Notes: generated from the letters alone by a model not told the origin. A stretch of 64,000 nucleotides of DNA from Cupriavidus sp. U2 (GCF_009663685.2 NZ_RCOG02000037.1:1-64000); one strand, 5' to 3'. Positions 43,700 to 52,984 are shown, numbered from the stretch's first letter. A program made the numbers and translations.

Positions 43700-43882
43700 A
43701 TGACCGAAGCCATTCGAACCCTTGCCCGGCGGCACCCGCTGGGCATGCTGGCCGCCCTGCTGCTCTGCACGGCCCTGACCGCCTGCGGCGGTGACAACGA
43801 CAGTACGCCCGCGTCGAACACCCCGGCCAGCCCGGGAGCCAGCACGCCCGACGCCAAGCCGCAAATGAAATGCGCGCCCTGA
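43700..43882 (+). CDS. Small putative lipoprotein (60 aa)
   Basis: The reading frame from ATG 43700 encodes a lipoprotein signal (MLAALLLCTALTAC) with lipobox LTAC followed by GG. A Ser/Thr/Pro/Ala-rich low-complexity tail ends in QMKCAP. The lipobox and tail strongly resemble the beginning of a longer exported protein, so it could be a truncated gene, but it may equally be a genuine small lipoprotein. It ends 65 bases before the phospholipase C start on the same strand. Confidence 0.55.
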   Translation: MTEAIRTLARRHPLGMLAALLLCTALTACGGDNDSTPASNTPASPGASTPDAKPQMKCAP

Positions 43883-43947
43883 TTGCCGCGCCAGACCCCT
43901 ACGCCAATCCACTGACCGCGCATCCGATCTTCTCCGGGCAATCCGAC

Positions 43948-46098
43948 ATGACTTCCAGCAGCCGACGAAATTTTCTCAAGATGGCCGGTGGCAGCGCCGC
44001 CGCCACCGCCGCCCTTTCCGCCTTCCCGCCAGCCATCCGGCGCGCGCTGGCCATTCCGGCCAACAACGCCACCAAATCCATTCGCGACGTGCAGTACGTG
44101 GTGGTGCTGATGCAGGAAAACCGTTCGTTCGACAACTACTTCGGCACCATGAACGGCGTGCGGGGGTTCGGCGACCGCTTCACGATCCCGCTGCCGGGCG
44201 GCCGCAACGTGTTCCAGCAGACCTATGCCAGCGGCAACAAGAACCGCATCGTGCTGCCCTACCACCTGGACCAGACCGCCGGCAATGCCCAGCGCGTGAG
44301 CGGCACGCCGCATAGCCAGCCCGATGCCCAGGCCGCGTATGACCTGGGCCGCATGAGCGCCTGGCCCACATCGAAGCAGACCCAGTCGATGGGTTACTAC
44401 ACCGAGCAGGAACTGAAGTTCCAGTTCGCGCTGGCCAATGCGTTCACGCTGTGCGACGCGTACCACTGCAGCTTCCACGGCGGCACCAACACCAACCGCC
44501 TGTTTCACTGGACCGGCACCAACGACCCGTTCGGCACCCATGGCGGCCCGGTCATCGACAACAGCGGCGATTCGCTCGACGCCACCGGCATCAACTACAC
44601 GTGGACGACATACCCCGAGCGCCTGCAGGCGGCCGGCGTGAGCTGGAAGGTCTACCAGAACATGCCGGACAACTTCACCGACAACCCGCTGGCCGGCTTC
44701 CAGCAGTACCGTGCCGCCAACGCCGCGCGCGGCAATGCCGCGAATGGCTCGCCGTATCCGCCCTACACGCCGGCGGACGACGCCACCAACCCGCTGTTCA
44801 AGGGCATCGGCAACACCATGCCCGACGGCGGCTTCCTGCAGGCGCTGCGCGACGACATCGCGGCCGGCACGCTGCCGCAGGTATCGTGGATCGTGGCCCC
44901 GGCCACCTATTCGGAACACCCTGGGCCTTCCAGCCCGGTGCAGGGCGCGTGGTACACCCAGCAGGTGCTCGATGCGCTGACCGCCAATCCCGATGTGTGG
45001 AGCCGCACGGTCCTGCTGATCAACTTCGATGAAAACGACGGCTTCTTCGACCACGTGCCGCCGCCATGCGCCCCGGCGCTCACGGCCACGGGCGAACCGA
45101 TCGGCTACACGTCGGCGGCGCTGGACCCGAAGACCGAGTACTACAGCGTCGACAAGACCCCATTCGGCCCCGGCCCGCGCGTGCCGATGTATGTGGTATC
45201 GCCGTGGAGCCGCGGCGGCTGGGTCAATTCGCAGGTATTCGACCATACGTCGGTGCTGCGCTTCCTGGAGCAGCGGTTCGGCGTGGCCGAAACCAATATC
45301 AGCGCGTACCGGCGCGCCATCATGGGCGACCTGACGTCGGCGTTCGACTTCGTCAACCCGAACGCCAACGTGACGCTGGGCATCACGCCCCTGACGCAGT
45401 CCGGCGCGGACGCCGAGCGCGCCGCCCAGGATGCCAAGGCCCAGATTCCCGCGCCCGCCGTGACCGCCCAGCAGATGCCCACGCAGAAGCGCGGCACGCG
45501 CCCGTCGCGCGCCCTGCCCTACACGCTGCATACCAGCGGGCTGGAAGACCCGGTTACCAACACGTTCTCGCTGCTGTTCAAGAATGACGGCAAGCAGGCG
45601 GCCGTGTTCCACGTCTACGACCGTCTGCACCTGAGCGATGTGCCGCGCCGCATTGCCCTCGACGCCGGCGATGCCTATAAGGCCGACATCAACGTCAGCG
45701 CCGATGGCGGCCGCTACAACTTCTGGGTGCTGGGCCCGAACGGCTACCACCGCGCCTTCGTGGGCGATGTCAGCGCGCAGAAGGCCGCCGGCGGCGGTGC
45801 GGCGCCCGAGATCCGCGTCTGCTATGACGAGGCCAATGCCGAAGTCTGGCTCACGCTGATCAACCGGGGCACCGCCGCCTGTACGTTCACGGTCAGGCCG
45901 AACGCCTATCGCAACGATGGCCCGACCACGTTCGAGCTGCCGCCGGGCAAGGCGTTGGACCAGCACTGGCCGGTCGGACCGCAGGGCAACTGGTACGACT
46001 TCACGGTGACCACCCAGCAAGGCGGATTCAGCCGCCGCTTTGCCGGGCGGCTCGAGAACGGTACGCACACCACGTCCGATCCGGCCATGGGCGTTTGA
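43948..46098 (+). CDS. Phosphocholine-specific phospholipase C, Tat-exported (716 aa)
   Basis: It hydrolyses phosphatidylcholine or sphingomyelin head groups outside the cytoplasm. The Tat signal SSRRNFLKMAGGSAAATAAL is at residues about 4-23. The phosphoesterase domain begins VVVLMQENRSFDNYFGTMNG (about 52-71) and includes SYHCSFHGG-type and INFDENDGFFDHVPPP metal or catalytic segments. Two C-terminal beta domains follow from about residue 520 (DUF756 type). It resembles PlcN/PlcH. I chose ATG 43948, the start of the Tat signal. Its stop is two bases from that of the convergent M20 peptidase gene. Confidence 0.9.
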   Translation: MTSSSRRNFLKMAGGSAAATAALSAFPPAIRRALAIPANNATKSIRDVQYVVVLMQENRSFDNYFGTMNGVRGFGDRFTIPLPGGRNVFQQTYASGNKNRIVLPYHLDQTAGNAQRVSGTPHSQPDAQAAYDLGRMSAWPTSKQTQSMGYYTEQELKFQFALANAFTLCDAYHCSFHGGTNTNRLFHWTGTNDPFGTHGGPVIDNSGDSLDATGINYTWTTYPERLQAAGVSWKVYQNMPDNFTDNPLAGFQQYRAANAARGNAANGSPYPPYTPADDATNPLFKGIGNTMPDGGFLQALRDDIAAGTLPQVSWIVAPATYSEHPGPSSPVQGAWYTQQVLDALTANPDVWSRTVLLINFDENDGFFDHVPPPCAPALTATGEPIGYTSAALDPKTEYYSVDKTPFGPGPRVPMYVVSPWSRGGWVNSQVFDHTSVLRFLEQRFGVAETNISAYRRAIMGDLTSAFDFVNPNANVTLGITPLTQSGADAERAAQDAKAQIPAPAVTAQQMPTQKRGTRPSRALPYTLHTSGLEDPVTNTFSLLFKNDGKQAAVFHVYDRLHLSDVPRRIALDAGDAYKADINVSADGGRYNFWVLGPNGYHRAFVGDVSAQKAAGGGAAPEIRVCYDEANAEVWLTLINRGTAACTFTVRPNAYRNDGPTTFELPPGKALDQHWPVGPQGNWYDFTVTTQQGGFSRRFAGRLENGTHTTSDPAMGV

Positions 46099-46100
46099 AG

Positions 46101-47360
46101 TTACCGGCCCAGGCTCAGGTCCATGATCATCCGCGCCTCCAGGTACAGGCGGCGCGGAATGGCGTCGATCAGGATGTATTCGTCGGCATTGGTGTGATAG
46201 CCCATGCCGGGCAGGCCCATGCCCTCCAGCACGGGCTTGCCCGACAGCGCGGCGTAGGCGGCATCGCTGCCGCCGCCGGTGCGCGCGGTGGCAATGCCGA
46301 TGCTGCCGCCCACCTCCTGGTAGATCGCCTGCCCTTTCGCGGCCAGCGCCTGGCCGGCGGCCGAGGCATTGAACGCCGGGCGCCCCTTCTTCATGTCGAT
46401 GGTGATCTCGGCGGCCGGCAGGCGCTTGCGCCGGGCGCGCTCGTCGAGCATGGCGACGATGGCGTCATAGTCGTCGTTGCGGCCGTAGCGCATGTCGGCC
46501 GTCAGCGTGGCCGAGGCGGGAATCGCGTTCGACGCCGACCCCGCCGACGCCAGCGTCCAGTTGAAGCGGATCTCGCGCGCCTTGTCGTCGATGTCCTGCG
46601 TGCGCAGGATCAGGTCCGCCGCCTCGGTCAGCGCGTTGACGCCCAGTTCGGGCGCGACGCCGGCATGCGAAGCCACGCCCTTGATGGTGACTTCGGCATG
46701 GGCAATGCCCGAGGTGGCCAGACCAAAGCTCTCGGCCGTGGCGAAGGCCGGCTCGTGCGACAGGACATAGTCGTGCGATGCCGCCAGGCGCTCGATCAGC
46801 GCGCGCGATCCGAACGAGCCGGTTTCCTCGTCGGTATTGAACAGCACGGTCAGCGTGCCGTAGTCGCGGAAACCACGCGCATCGAGCAGCCCCAGCGCGT
46901 GCAGGATCACGGCGATCCCGCTCTTGTCGTCGGCGATGCCGGGCCCGTAGGCATGGTTGCCGTCGATCCGGAATGGCGCTTTGGCCAGGAATCCGCGCGG
47001 ATAGACAGTATCCATATGCGCCATCAGCAGGATCTTCGCCGTGCCGGTGCCCTGGAACACGCCGACGATGTTGTCGCCGACCACGCCGGCCTCGGCCGGA
47101 TAGCGGGTCACGGTGGCGCCCAGATCGGCCAGCCGCGTGGCCAGGTAGTCGCCCATCGCCTTCATGCCGGCCGCGTCCCCGGGGCCGGTTTCGATATTGA
47201 CCAGCGCCTCCAGCGTGGCCAGCACCGGGGCCTGCTGCGCTCTTGCGGCCGCATCGAGCGCGCTGTCGTAGGTTGGCGGTGCAGCGGCACTGTCCGAACA
47301 GCCGTAAGACACCATCATTGCGCCAGCAATGGCCGCCGCGCCAAGCAATCTCTTGAACAT
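46101..47360 (-). CDS. M20-family metallopeptidase, glutamate carboxypeptidase-like lipoprotein (419 aa)
   Basis: A di-zinc peptidase resembling carboxypeptidase G2, which releases C-terminal glutamate from folates and small peptides. Metal and catalytic residues are visible in LLMAHMDTVYPRG, YGPGIADDKSG (Asp), FNTDEETGSFGS (catalytic Glu) and YHTNADEYI (late His). A dimerisation insert occupies about 215-330. The N-terminus has a lipobox-like SYGC, so it is probably periplasmic and lipid-anchored. The start is ATG 47360 with CAGGAG upstream. It is divergent from the LysR gene at 47554, its likely regulator. Confidence 0.88.
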   Translation of the reverse strand: MFKRLLGAAAIAGAMMVSYGCSDSAAAPPTYDSALDAAARAQQAPVLATLEALVNIETGPGDAAGMKAMGDYLATRLADLGATVTRYPAEAGVVGDNIVGVFQGTGTAKILLMAHMDTVYPRGFLAKAPFRIDGNHAYGPGIADDKSGIAVILHALGLLDARGFRDYGTLTVLFNTDEETGSFGSRALIERLAASHDYVLSHEPAFATAESFGLATSGIAHAEVTIKGVASHAGVAPELGVNALTEAADLILRTQDIDDKAREIRFNWTLASAGSASNAIPASATLTADMRYGRNDDYDAIVAMLDERARRKRLPAAEITIDMKKGRPAFNASAAGQALAAKGQAIYQEVGGSIGIATARTGGGSDAAYAALSGKPVLEGMGLPGMGYHTNADEYILIDAIPRRLYLEARMIMDLSLGR

Positions 47361-47553
47361 CGTGTTGACTCCTGAATGAAACAACCCCCTCGGCGTCGGC
47401 GCTGTCTGGTGATCTCTGGATGGTCATTCGCGCCGTGAGGCGGCATTATTGCCAGCCGCCGCCCCATGGCGATTGACCGGGCGCATGGATTCGTCACGCT
47501 GTCATATTTCCGCCTTATAGTCGCCGGCTATCGCTATTTGCCCCGGGAGTTCC

Positions 47554-48468
47554 ATGCTTGGCGACCTGCTGATGACCTTCTACGAGGTGGCGCGACAGGG
47601 CAGCATCACCACGGCCGCACGTCAGCTGCGCGTGAGCCAGCCCACGGTCACCGGGCGCATCCGGCAGCTCGAGGAGCTGTACGGCGTGGAGCTGTTCCAC
47701 CGCCGCGCCAGCCGCGTGGACCTCAGTGACGTTGGCGTGGCGCTGATGCCGGTGGCCGAGCAGATCATGCAGCAGGAGAGCAATGCCGACTTCCTGCTGC
47801 GCAATGCCGGCAACCTGAGATTCGGCAACCTGCGGATCGGCGCCACCGGGCCCTACTACATCCTGCGCAGCGTGGCCGCCTTCCGGCAACGCTACCCGGC
47901 TATCGAAATCAGCATCGAGATCGGCAATTCCAGGCAGATGATCGGGGCGCTGTACGAGTACCGCATCGACGCCGCCGTGTCGTCGCACGCGCTGGACGAC
48001 GACCGTCTGCATCGGGTCACGCTGGCGGCCGACCCCATGGTGCTGGTGGTGCATCCCGTGCATCCGCTGGCGCGCCGGCCGCGGGTGGAAGTGCCCGAGC
48101 TGTCCGCCTGCCATCTGCTGGTGCGCGAACAGGGGTCGATGACGCGCGAGGCCACCGAGGCGTCGCTGCGCGCAGCCGGCGCAGGCATGCCGCCCCATAC
48201 GGTGATCGGCAGCCGCGAGGCCATCTGCGAGGCGATTCGCCACAATCTCGGCGCCAGCGTGATGCCGGCGGGCGAAGTGCCGCGCGATCCGGCGCTGGTG
48301 GTCGTGCCTTTCGCCAGCGCGGCGCCGGTCATCCACGAATACCTGTACTGCCTGAACGGCCGCCGTCACACCCGCCTGGTGGGCGCGCTGCTCGATTGCC
48401 TGGTGGCCCCCGCCAGCGCGGCCGCGCCGCATTGCGAGACGCCGCCGCCAGCGCCTATATTGAACTGA
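47554..48468 (+). CDS. LysR-family transcriptional regulator (304 aa)
   Basis: The winged helix at residues 1-60 reads LMTFYEVARQGSITTAARQL and RVSQPTVTGRIRQLEELYGV, followed by the effector domain. The TVTGRIRQLE recognition helix differs from the usual AVSxxIxxLE pattern, as in a subgroup found near phosphonate and peptide genes. The start is ATG 47554 with GGGAG upstream. It is divergent from the M20 peptidase and 26 bases upstream of the M14 peptidase, so it may control both sides. Confidence 0.88.
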   Translation: MLGDLLMTFYEVARQGSITTAARQLRVSQPTVTGRIRQLEELYGVELFHRRASRVDLSDVGVALMPVAEQIMQQESNADFLLRNAGNLRFGNLRIGATGPYYILRSVAAFRQRYPAIEISIEIGNSRQMIGALYEYRIDAAVSSHALDDDRLHRVTLAADPMVLVVHPVHPLARRPRVEVPELSACHLLVREQGSMTREATEASLRAAGAGMPPHTVIGSREAICEAIRHNLGASVMPAGEVPRDPALVVVPFASAAPVIHEYLYCLNGRRHTRLVGALLDCLVAPASAAAPHCETPPPAPILN

Positions 48469-48494
48469 CCCTTCCTCCCGAGCCCCCGCCCCCG

Positions 48495-49526
48495 ATGACC
48501 GGTCCGGTCCCATCCAGTTTCCCGGAGTACGACCAACTGCTGACGCTGCTGGAACTGGGCGCACCGTGGTTCGACACGCGCACCGCATGCCATGTCGACG
48601 TGCTCGGCCGCACCTTCGCCGTGCCGGTGGCCAGCCTGGGCACGCACGCGCCCGATGCGCCGGCCATCGGCATCTTCGGCGGCATCCATGGCCTGGAACG
48701 CATTGGCACGCAGCTGGTGCTGGACTACATGCGCTCGCTGCTGTGCCGGCTGAGCTGGGACGACCTGCTGCACCGGCAACTGGAAAGCGTGCGGCTGGTG
48801 TTCATGCCGATCGTCAATCCCGGTGGCATGTATAGCGCCACGCGCGCCAATCCCAATGGCGTGGACCTGATGCGCAACGCGCCACAGAATGCCGACGCCC
48901 GGGTGCCCTTCCTGGCAGGCGGACAGCGCATCGGCAGCTGGCTGCCCTGGTATCGGGGCCGCGCGGGCTCGCCGATGGAAGCCGAAAGCATGGCGCTGCT
49001 GCGCGTGGTGGAATCCGAACTGCTGCCCCGTCCGCTAAGCTTTGCCGTGGACTGCCATTCCGGCTACGGCTGGCGTGACAGCATCTGGTTTCCGTATGCG
49101 CGCACGCATGCCCCGATGCCGCACCTGCCCGAGATGTACCTGCTCAAGACCATGTTCGAACAGGCTCACCCACACCATGGCTATGCCTTCGAGCCGCAGA
49201 GCCACCAGTACCTGCTGCATGGCGATCTCTGGGACTACGCCTACGATCGCACGCCGCCGGCATGCCTGTTCCTGCCCATGACGCTGGAGCTCGGGTCCTG
49301 GCTCTGGATCAAGAAGAATCCGCGCCAGCTCTTTTCACGGGCCGGCATCTTCAATCCGATCAAGGCACACCGCACCGCACGCGTGCTGCGGCGCCATGTG
49401 AGCCTGTTCGATTTCCTCGGGCGGGTCGCGGTGGCGCCAGACCGCTGGCTGCCACAGGGCACGCACCGCCAGCAGTTGCTGGAGCAGGCCCGCGTGCACT
49501 GGCAGAACGGCAAGCCCGCGCCATGA
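48495..49526 (+). CDS. M14-family zinc carboxypeptidase-like protein (343 aa)
   Basis: A carboxypeptidase A-fold peptidase or amidohydrolase. Zinc ligands are H65 and E68 in GIFGGIHGLERIG, with a third His in FAVDCHSGYGWRD. The Asn/Arg region NPNGVDLMRN is also typical. There is no signal peptide, so a cytoplasmic enzyme is likely. A catalytic Glu expected near the C-terminus may be that of MTLELGSWLW. The start is ATG 48495. It overlaps the next gene by four bases (ATGA). Confidence 0.85.
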   Translation: MTGPVPSSFPEYDQLLTLLELGAPWFDTRTACHVDVLGRTFAVPVASLGTHAPDAPAIGIFGGIHGLERIGTQLVLDYMRSLLCRLSWDDLLHRQLESVRLVFMPIVNPGGMYSATRANPNGVDLMRNAPQNADARVPFLAGGQRIGSWLPWYRGRAGSPMEAESMALLRVVESELLPRPLSFAVDCHSGYGWRDSIWFPYARTHAPMPHLPEMYLLKTMFEQAHPHHGYAFEPQSHQYLLHGDLWDYAYDRTPPACLFLPMTLELGSWLWIKKNPRQLFSRAGIFNPIKAHRTARVLRRHVSLFDFLGRVAVAPDRWLPQGTHRQQLLEQARVHWQNGKPAP

Positions 49527-50272
49527 GCGGATGGATCTTCCTGCGCGGCCTGACGCGCGAGTCGCGGCACTGGGGCGACCTGCCCGCGCGCTGGTCTGCC
49601 CACGGGCTGCCCGCGCCGCTGATGCTCGACCTGCCCGGCAACGGCCGCGCACGCCACCTGCCGATCCCCGGCCATGTGCGCGGCATGACCCATGCCGTAA
49701 GGGCTGCCGCCCAGGCCACGGGCCGCAGCGGCCCATGGCACATCCTGGCGATGTCGCTGGGCGCCATGGTGGCCACCGACTGGGCACAAGGCTGGCCCGC
49801 CGAGGTCAGTGGCCTGGTGCTGGTCAACACGAGCATGCGTCCATTCAGCCATCCCGCCGAACGGCTGCGGCCGCGCAACTGGCCGGCCCTGCTGGGCATG
49901 GCCCGCCACTGGCATGACCGCGCACGCTGCGAGCGCGTCATCCATCGGCTGACCTGCGAACGGCTCGATAGCCGTGACGCCGACCTGGCGCACTGGGTGG
50001 AAATCGGCCAGAGCGCCCCGGTGTCGCGCGAGGCGGCCTGGCTGCAGTTGCTGGCCGCGGCGCGCTTCCGTGCGCAAGGCACGGCGCCGGCCTGCCCGAC
50101 GCTGGTGGTGTCATCCGATGCAGACCGGCTGGTCAACCCCCGCTGCTCTGCGCGGCTGGCGGCAGCCTGGGGCGTACCGCACGCACGACACCCCTGGGCC
50201 GGACACGATCTGCCCCACGACGATCCGCAATGGCTGTGCGAAACGGCTGGCGCGTCGATGCACCGGCCCTGA
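49523..50272 (+). CDS. Alpha/beta-hydrolase (249 aa)
   Basis: A BioH/proline iminopeptidase-like alpha/beta hydrolase. The nucleophile is S78 in LAMSLGAM (first Gly of the elbow replaced by Ala), the Asp is in VVSSDADRLVNP, and the His is in WAGHDLPHDDP. The oxyanion region is near IFLRGLTRESRHW. The start is ATG 49523, overlapping the M14 gene stop, so translation is coupled. It probably hydrolyses an ester or amide related to the M14 substrate. The exact substrate is unknown. Confidence 0.85.
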   Translation: MSGWIFLRGLTRESRHWGDLPARWSAHGLPAPLMLDLPGNGRARHLPIPGHVRGMTHAVRAAAQATGRSGPWHILAMSLGAMVATDWAQGWPAEVSGLVLVNTSMRPFSHPAERLRPRNWPALLGMARHWHDRARCERVIHRLTCERLDSRDADLAHWVEIGQSAPVSREAAWLQLLAAARFRAQGTAPACPTLVVSSDADRLVNPRCSARLAAAWGVPHARHPWAGHDLPHDDPQWLCETAGASMHRP

Positions 50273-50314
50273 GCCTGCCGCCGCCCCCCGTCGAATCCGA
50301 CACCTGAAAGCCCC

Positions 50315-50394
50315 TTTCACATTGCGAAATCTGGACCCCGCCTGCCCCGGCGTCGCGGTTTCGTGCTGAGAAAACGCGTTTCACATTCCGATAT
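50315..50394. promoter_or_regulatory. Two direct copies of TTTCACATT-nCGAnAT upstream of aceA
   Basis: TTTCACATTGCGAAAT at 50315-50330 and TTTCACATTCCGATAT at 50379-50394 are near-identical 16-base direct copies, 64 bases (about six helical turns) apart. The first has TTTC/GAAA dyad ends. They lie 170-250 bases before the aceA start and are candidate sites for a glyoxylate-shunt regulator. Confidence 0.5.
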
Positions 50395-50431
50395 TTGCCT
50401 TCTATCCCGTTGAAATATAAGGAAAAACAAA

Positions 50432-50451
50432 GTCTTATGTCTTATATAAGA
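50432..50451. promoter_or_regulatory. Palindrome TCTTATATAAGA in the aceA leader
   Basis: GTCTTAT occurs twice back to back (50432-50438 and 50439-50445). The second copy is part of the perfect 12-base palindrome TCTTATATAAGA (50440-50451). This AT-rich patch in GC-rich DNA, about 115 bases before aceA, looks like an operator, possibly for a GntR-type regulator as described for TCA-cycle genes in Betaproteobacteria. That assignment is from memory and unconfirmed. Confidence 0.5.
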
Positions 50452-50566
50452 GTTGGTTGCTGCGCAGCAAAACCGCCATACAATGACTTCCACGCTGCTC
50501 GGCTTCGAGACCCCCGGCGGCACCCGCAACCCTTACTCGAACACGCTCACTTCTCAGGAAATCGAC

Positions 50567-52147
50567 ATGGCCCAGTATCAAGACGACATCAAGGCAATTG
50601 CAGCGCTGAAGGAAAGCCACGGCAGCGCGTGGGACGCCATCAACCCCGAGTATGCCGCCCGCATGCGCGCCCAGAACCGGTTCAAGACGGGCCTGGACAT
50701 CGCGCGATACACCGCAAAGATCATGCGTGCCGACATGGCCGCGTACGACGCCGACCCGGCCAAGTACACGCAGTCGCTGGGTTGCTGGCACGGCTTCATC
50801 GGCCAGCAGAAGATGATTTCCATCAAGAAGCACTTCAAGAGCACCGAGCGCCGCTACCTGTACCTGTCGGGCTGGATGGTTGCCGCGCTGCGCTCGGAAT
50901 TCGGCCCGCTGCCGGACCAGTCGATGCACGAGAAGACTTCGGTCAGCGCGCTGATCCGCGAGCTGTACACGTTCCTGCGCCAGGCCGACGCCCGTGAACT
51001 GGGCGGCCTGTTCCGCGAACTCGATGCCGCCACCGGCGCCGCCAAGGCTGCCATCCAGGAAAAGATCGACAACCACGTGACCCACGTGGTGCCCATCATC
51101 GCCGACATCGACGCCGGTTTCGGCAACGCAGAAGCCACGTATCTGCTGGCCAAGCAGTTCATCGAGGCGGGCGCCTGCTGCATCCAGATCGAAAACCAGG
51201 TGTCCGATGAAAAGCAGTGCGGCCACCAGGACGGCAAGGTCACCGTGCCGCACGAGGACTTCCTGGCCAAGGTTCGCGCCATCCGCTACGCCTTCCTGGA
51301 ACTGGGCGTGGACGACGGCATCATCGTCACCCGTACCGACTCGCTGGGCGCCGGCCTGACCAAGCAGATCGCCGTGACCCATACGCCGGGCGACCTGGGC
51401 GACCAGTACAACTCGTTCCTCGATTGCGAGGAAATCTCGGCCGACGCGCTGGGCAACGGCGACGTGGTGATCAAGCAGAACGGCAAGCTGATGCGCCCCA
51501 AGCGCCTGCCCAGCAACCTGTTCCAGTTCCGCGCCGGCACGGGCGAAGCGCGCTGCGTGCTGGACAGCATCACGTCGCTGCAGAACGGCGCCGACCTGCT
51601 GTGGATCGAAACCGAAAAGCCGCATATCGAGCAGATCGCCGGCATGGTCCGCGAGATCCGCAAGGTCATCCCGAACGCCAAGCTGGTGTACAACAACAGC
51701 CCGTCGTTCAACTGGACGCTGAACTTCCGCCAGCAGGCTTACGACGCGATGAAGGCTGCGGGCAAGGACGTGTCGGCCTACGAGCGCGGCCAGCTGATGA
51801 GCGCCGAGTACGACGATTCCGAACTGGCCAAGCTTGCCGACGAGAAGATCCGCACGTTCCAGGCCGATGCATCGCGTGAAGCCGGCATCTTCCACCACCT
51901 GATCACGCTGCCGACCTACCACACCGCCGCGCTGTCGACCGACAACCTGGCCAAGGAATACTTCGGCGACCAAGGCATGCTGGGCTACGTGGCCGGCGTG
52001 CAGCGCAAGGAAATCCGCCAGGGTATTGCCTGCGTCAAGCACCAGAACATGTCGGGCTCGGACATCGGCGACGATCACAAGGAGTACTTCAGCGGCGAAG
52101 CCGCCCTGAAGGCGGCCGGCAAGGACAACACCATGAACCAGTTCTGA
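50567..52147 (+). CDS. aceA: Isocitrate lyase (526 aa)
   Basis: It cleaves isocitrate to glyoxylate and succinate, the first step of the glyoxylate shunt used for growth on acetate or fatty acids. The catalytic motif is K216-QCGH (EKQCGHQDGK), and the upstream IIADIDAGFGNAEATYLLAK and ENQVSDE loops are conserved. The C-terminal MSGSDIGDDHKEYF and the length of 526 place it in the long isocitrate lyase subgroup. The start is ATG 50567 with AGGAA upstream; an in-frame ATG at 50483 is unlikely. Malate synthase is not in the window. A strong terminator follows. Confidence 0.95.
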   Translation: MAQYQDDIKAIAALKESHGSAWDAINPEYAARMRAQNRFKTGLDIARYTAKIMRADMAAYDADPAKYTQSLGCWHGFIGQQKMISIKKHFKSTERRYLYLSGWMVAALRSEFGPLPDQSMHEKTSVSALIRELYTFLRQADARELGGLFRELDAATGAAKAAIQEKIDNHVTHVVPIIADIDAGFGNAEATYLLAKQFIEAGACCIQIENQVSDEKQCGHQDGKVTVPHEDFLAKVRAIRYAFLELGVDDGIIVTRTDSLGAGLTKQIAVTHTPGDLGDQYNSFLDCEEISADALGNGDVVIKQNGKLMRPKRLPSNLFQFRAGTGEARCVLDSITSLQNGADLLWIETEKPHIEQIAGMVREIRKVIPNAKLVYNNSPSFNWTLNFRQQAYDAMKAAGKDVSAYERGQLMSAEYDDSELAKLADEKIRTFQADASREAGIFHHLITLPTYHTAALSTDNLAKEYFGDQGMLGYVAGVQRKEIRQGIACVKHQNMSGSDIGDDHKEYFSGEAALKAAGKDNTMNQF

Positions 52148-52165
52148 TCGTCTGGTGCCATGGCC

Positions 52166-52200
52166 AAAACGCCAACCCATCACGGGTTGGCGTTTTTTCT
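52166..52200 (+). terminator. Intrinsic terminator after aceA
   Basis: An 11-base stem beginning AACGCCAACCC, with a five-base loop (ATCAC), is followed by a run of Ts. It lies about 20 bases past the aceA stop. Confidence 0.9.
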
Positions 52201-52321
52201 TTGCGCCGTAGCGATGCGTTATCCGAAAGGGGCGGATGCGCCCTTCATTCGCTGTGTTCAGGCCGCAATCCGCCATCGGTATCCGGTACATTAGCCGTCG
52301 GGCACCCACACGGAGACAACC

Positions 52322-52984
52322 ATGACACGCGTTCGCGTTGAAGGCTTCACCATCTCGCTCGACGGTTACGGCGCAGGCCCGGATCAGGACATCGACAATC
52401 CGCTCGGCCTGGGCGGCACGGATCTGCACCAGTGGCTGATTCCCACGCGCACGTTCCAGCAAACCCTGTTCGGCAAGGACGGCGGCACCACCGGTATTGA
52501 CGATGATTTCGCGGCCCGCGGCTTCCAGAATGTCGGCGCCTGGATTCTCGGGCGAAACATGTTCGGGCCCATTCGCGGCGACTGGCCGGACACAAGCTGG
52601 AAAGGCTGGTGGGGAGACAATCCGCCGTATCACGTTCCAGCCTTTGTCCTGACCCACCACCCGCGCCCCGCCATCGAAATGGAAGGCGGCACGACATTCC
52701 ATTTCGTCACAGGCGGCATTCAGGAGGCGCTCGACCGCGCACGCGAGGCCGCTGCCGGCAAGGACGTGCGGATCGGCGGCGGCGCGGACACGATCCGGCA
52801 ATATCTCCGGCAGGGTCTCATTGACGAACTGCACATTGCCATCGCGCCGGTCCTGCTTGGCCGGGGCGAACCACTGTTCGAAGGGATCGACCTGCGGACG
52901 CTTGGATACGAATGCGTGAAATACGTGGCGACGGAAAAAGCCATGCATACCGTCCTGCGCCGCCAGGGCACAGCCACCAAGTGA
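52322..52984 (+). CDS. Dihydrofolate reductase/RibD C-terminal-like protein (220 aa)
   Basis: A small NADPH-binding oxidoreductase fold. The N-terminus RVEGFTISLDGYGAG, GAWILGRNMFGPIRG, and the cofactor segment VRIGGGADTIRQYLRQGLID are typical, as is ELHIAIAPVLLGRGEPLFEG. Such stand-alone proteins (YwjB/YyaP-like) rarely have a known substrate. The start is ATG 52322 with CGGAG upstream. It lies between the aceA terminator and the metallo-beta-lactamase-fold gene, with no obvious partner. Confidence 0.85.
   Translation: MTRVRVEGFTISLDGYGAGPDQDIDNPLGLGGTDLHQWLIPTRTFQQTLFGKDGGTTGIDDDFAARGFQNVGAWILGRNMFGPIRGDWPDTSWKGWWGDNPPYHVPAFVLTHHPRPAIEMEGGTTFHFVTGGIQEALDRAREAAAGKDVRIGGGADTIRQYLRQGLIDELHIAIAPVLLGRGEPLFEGIDLRTLGYECVKYVATEKAMHTVLRRQGTATK

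Noticed and set aside
43444..46068. Minus-strand open frame of 874 codons across phospholipase C
   Set aside because: It is the antisense shadow of the Tat-exported phospholipase C, whose catalytic segments are intact.
50483..50566. Earlier in-frame ATG for aceA
   Set aside because: The extension would overlap the end of the operator region, while AGGAA fits ATG 50567 and the family usually begins MAQYQDDI.
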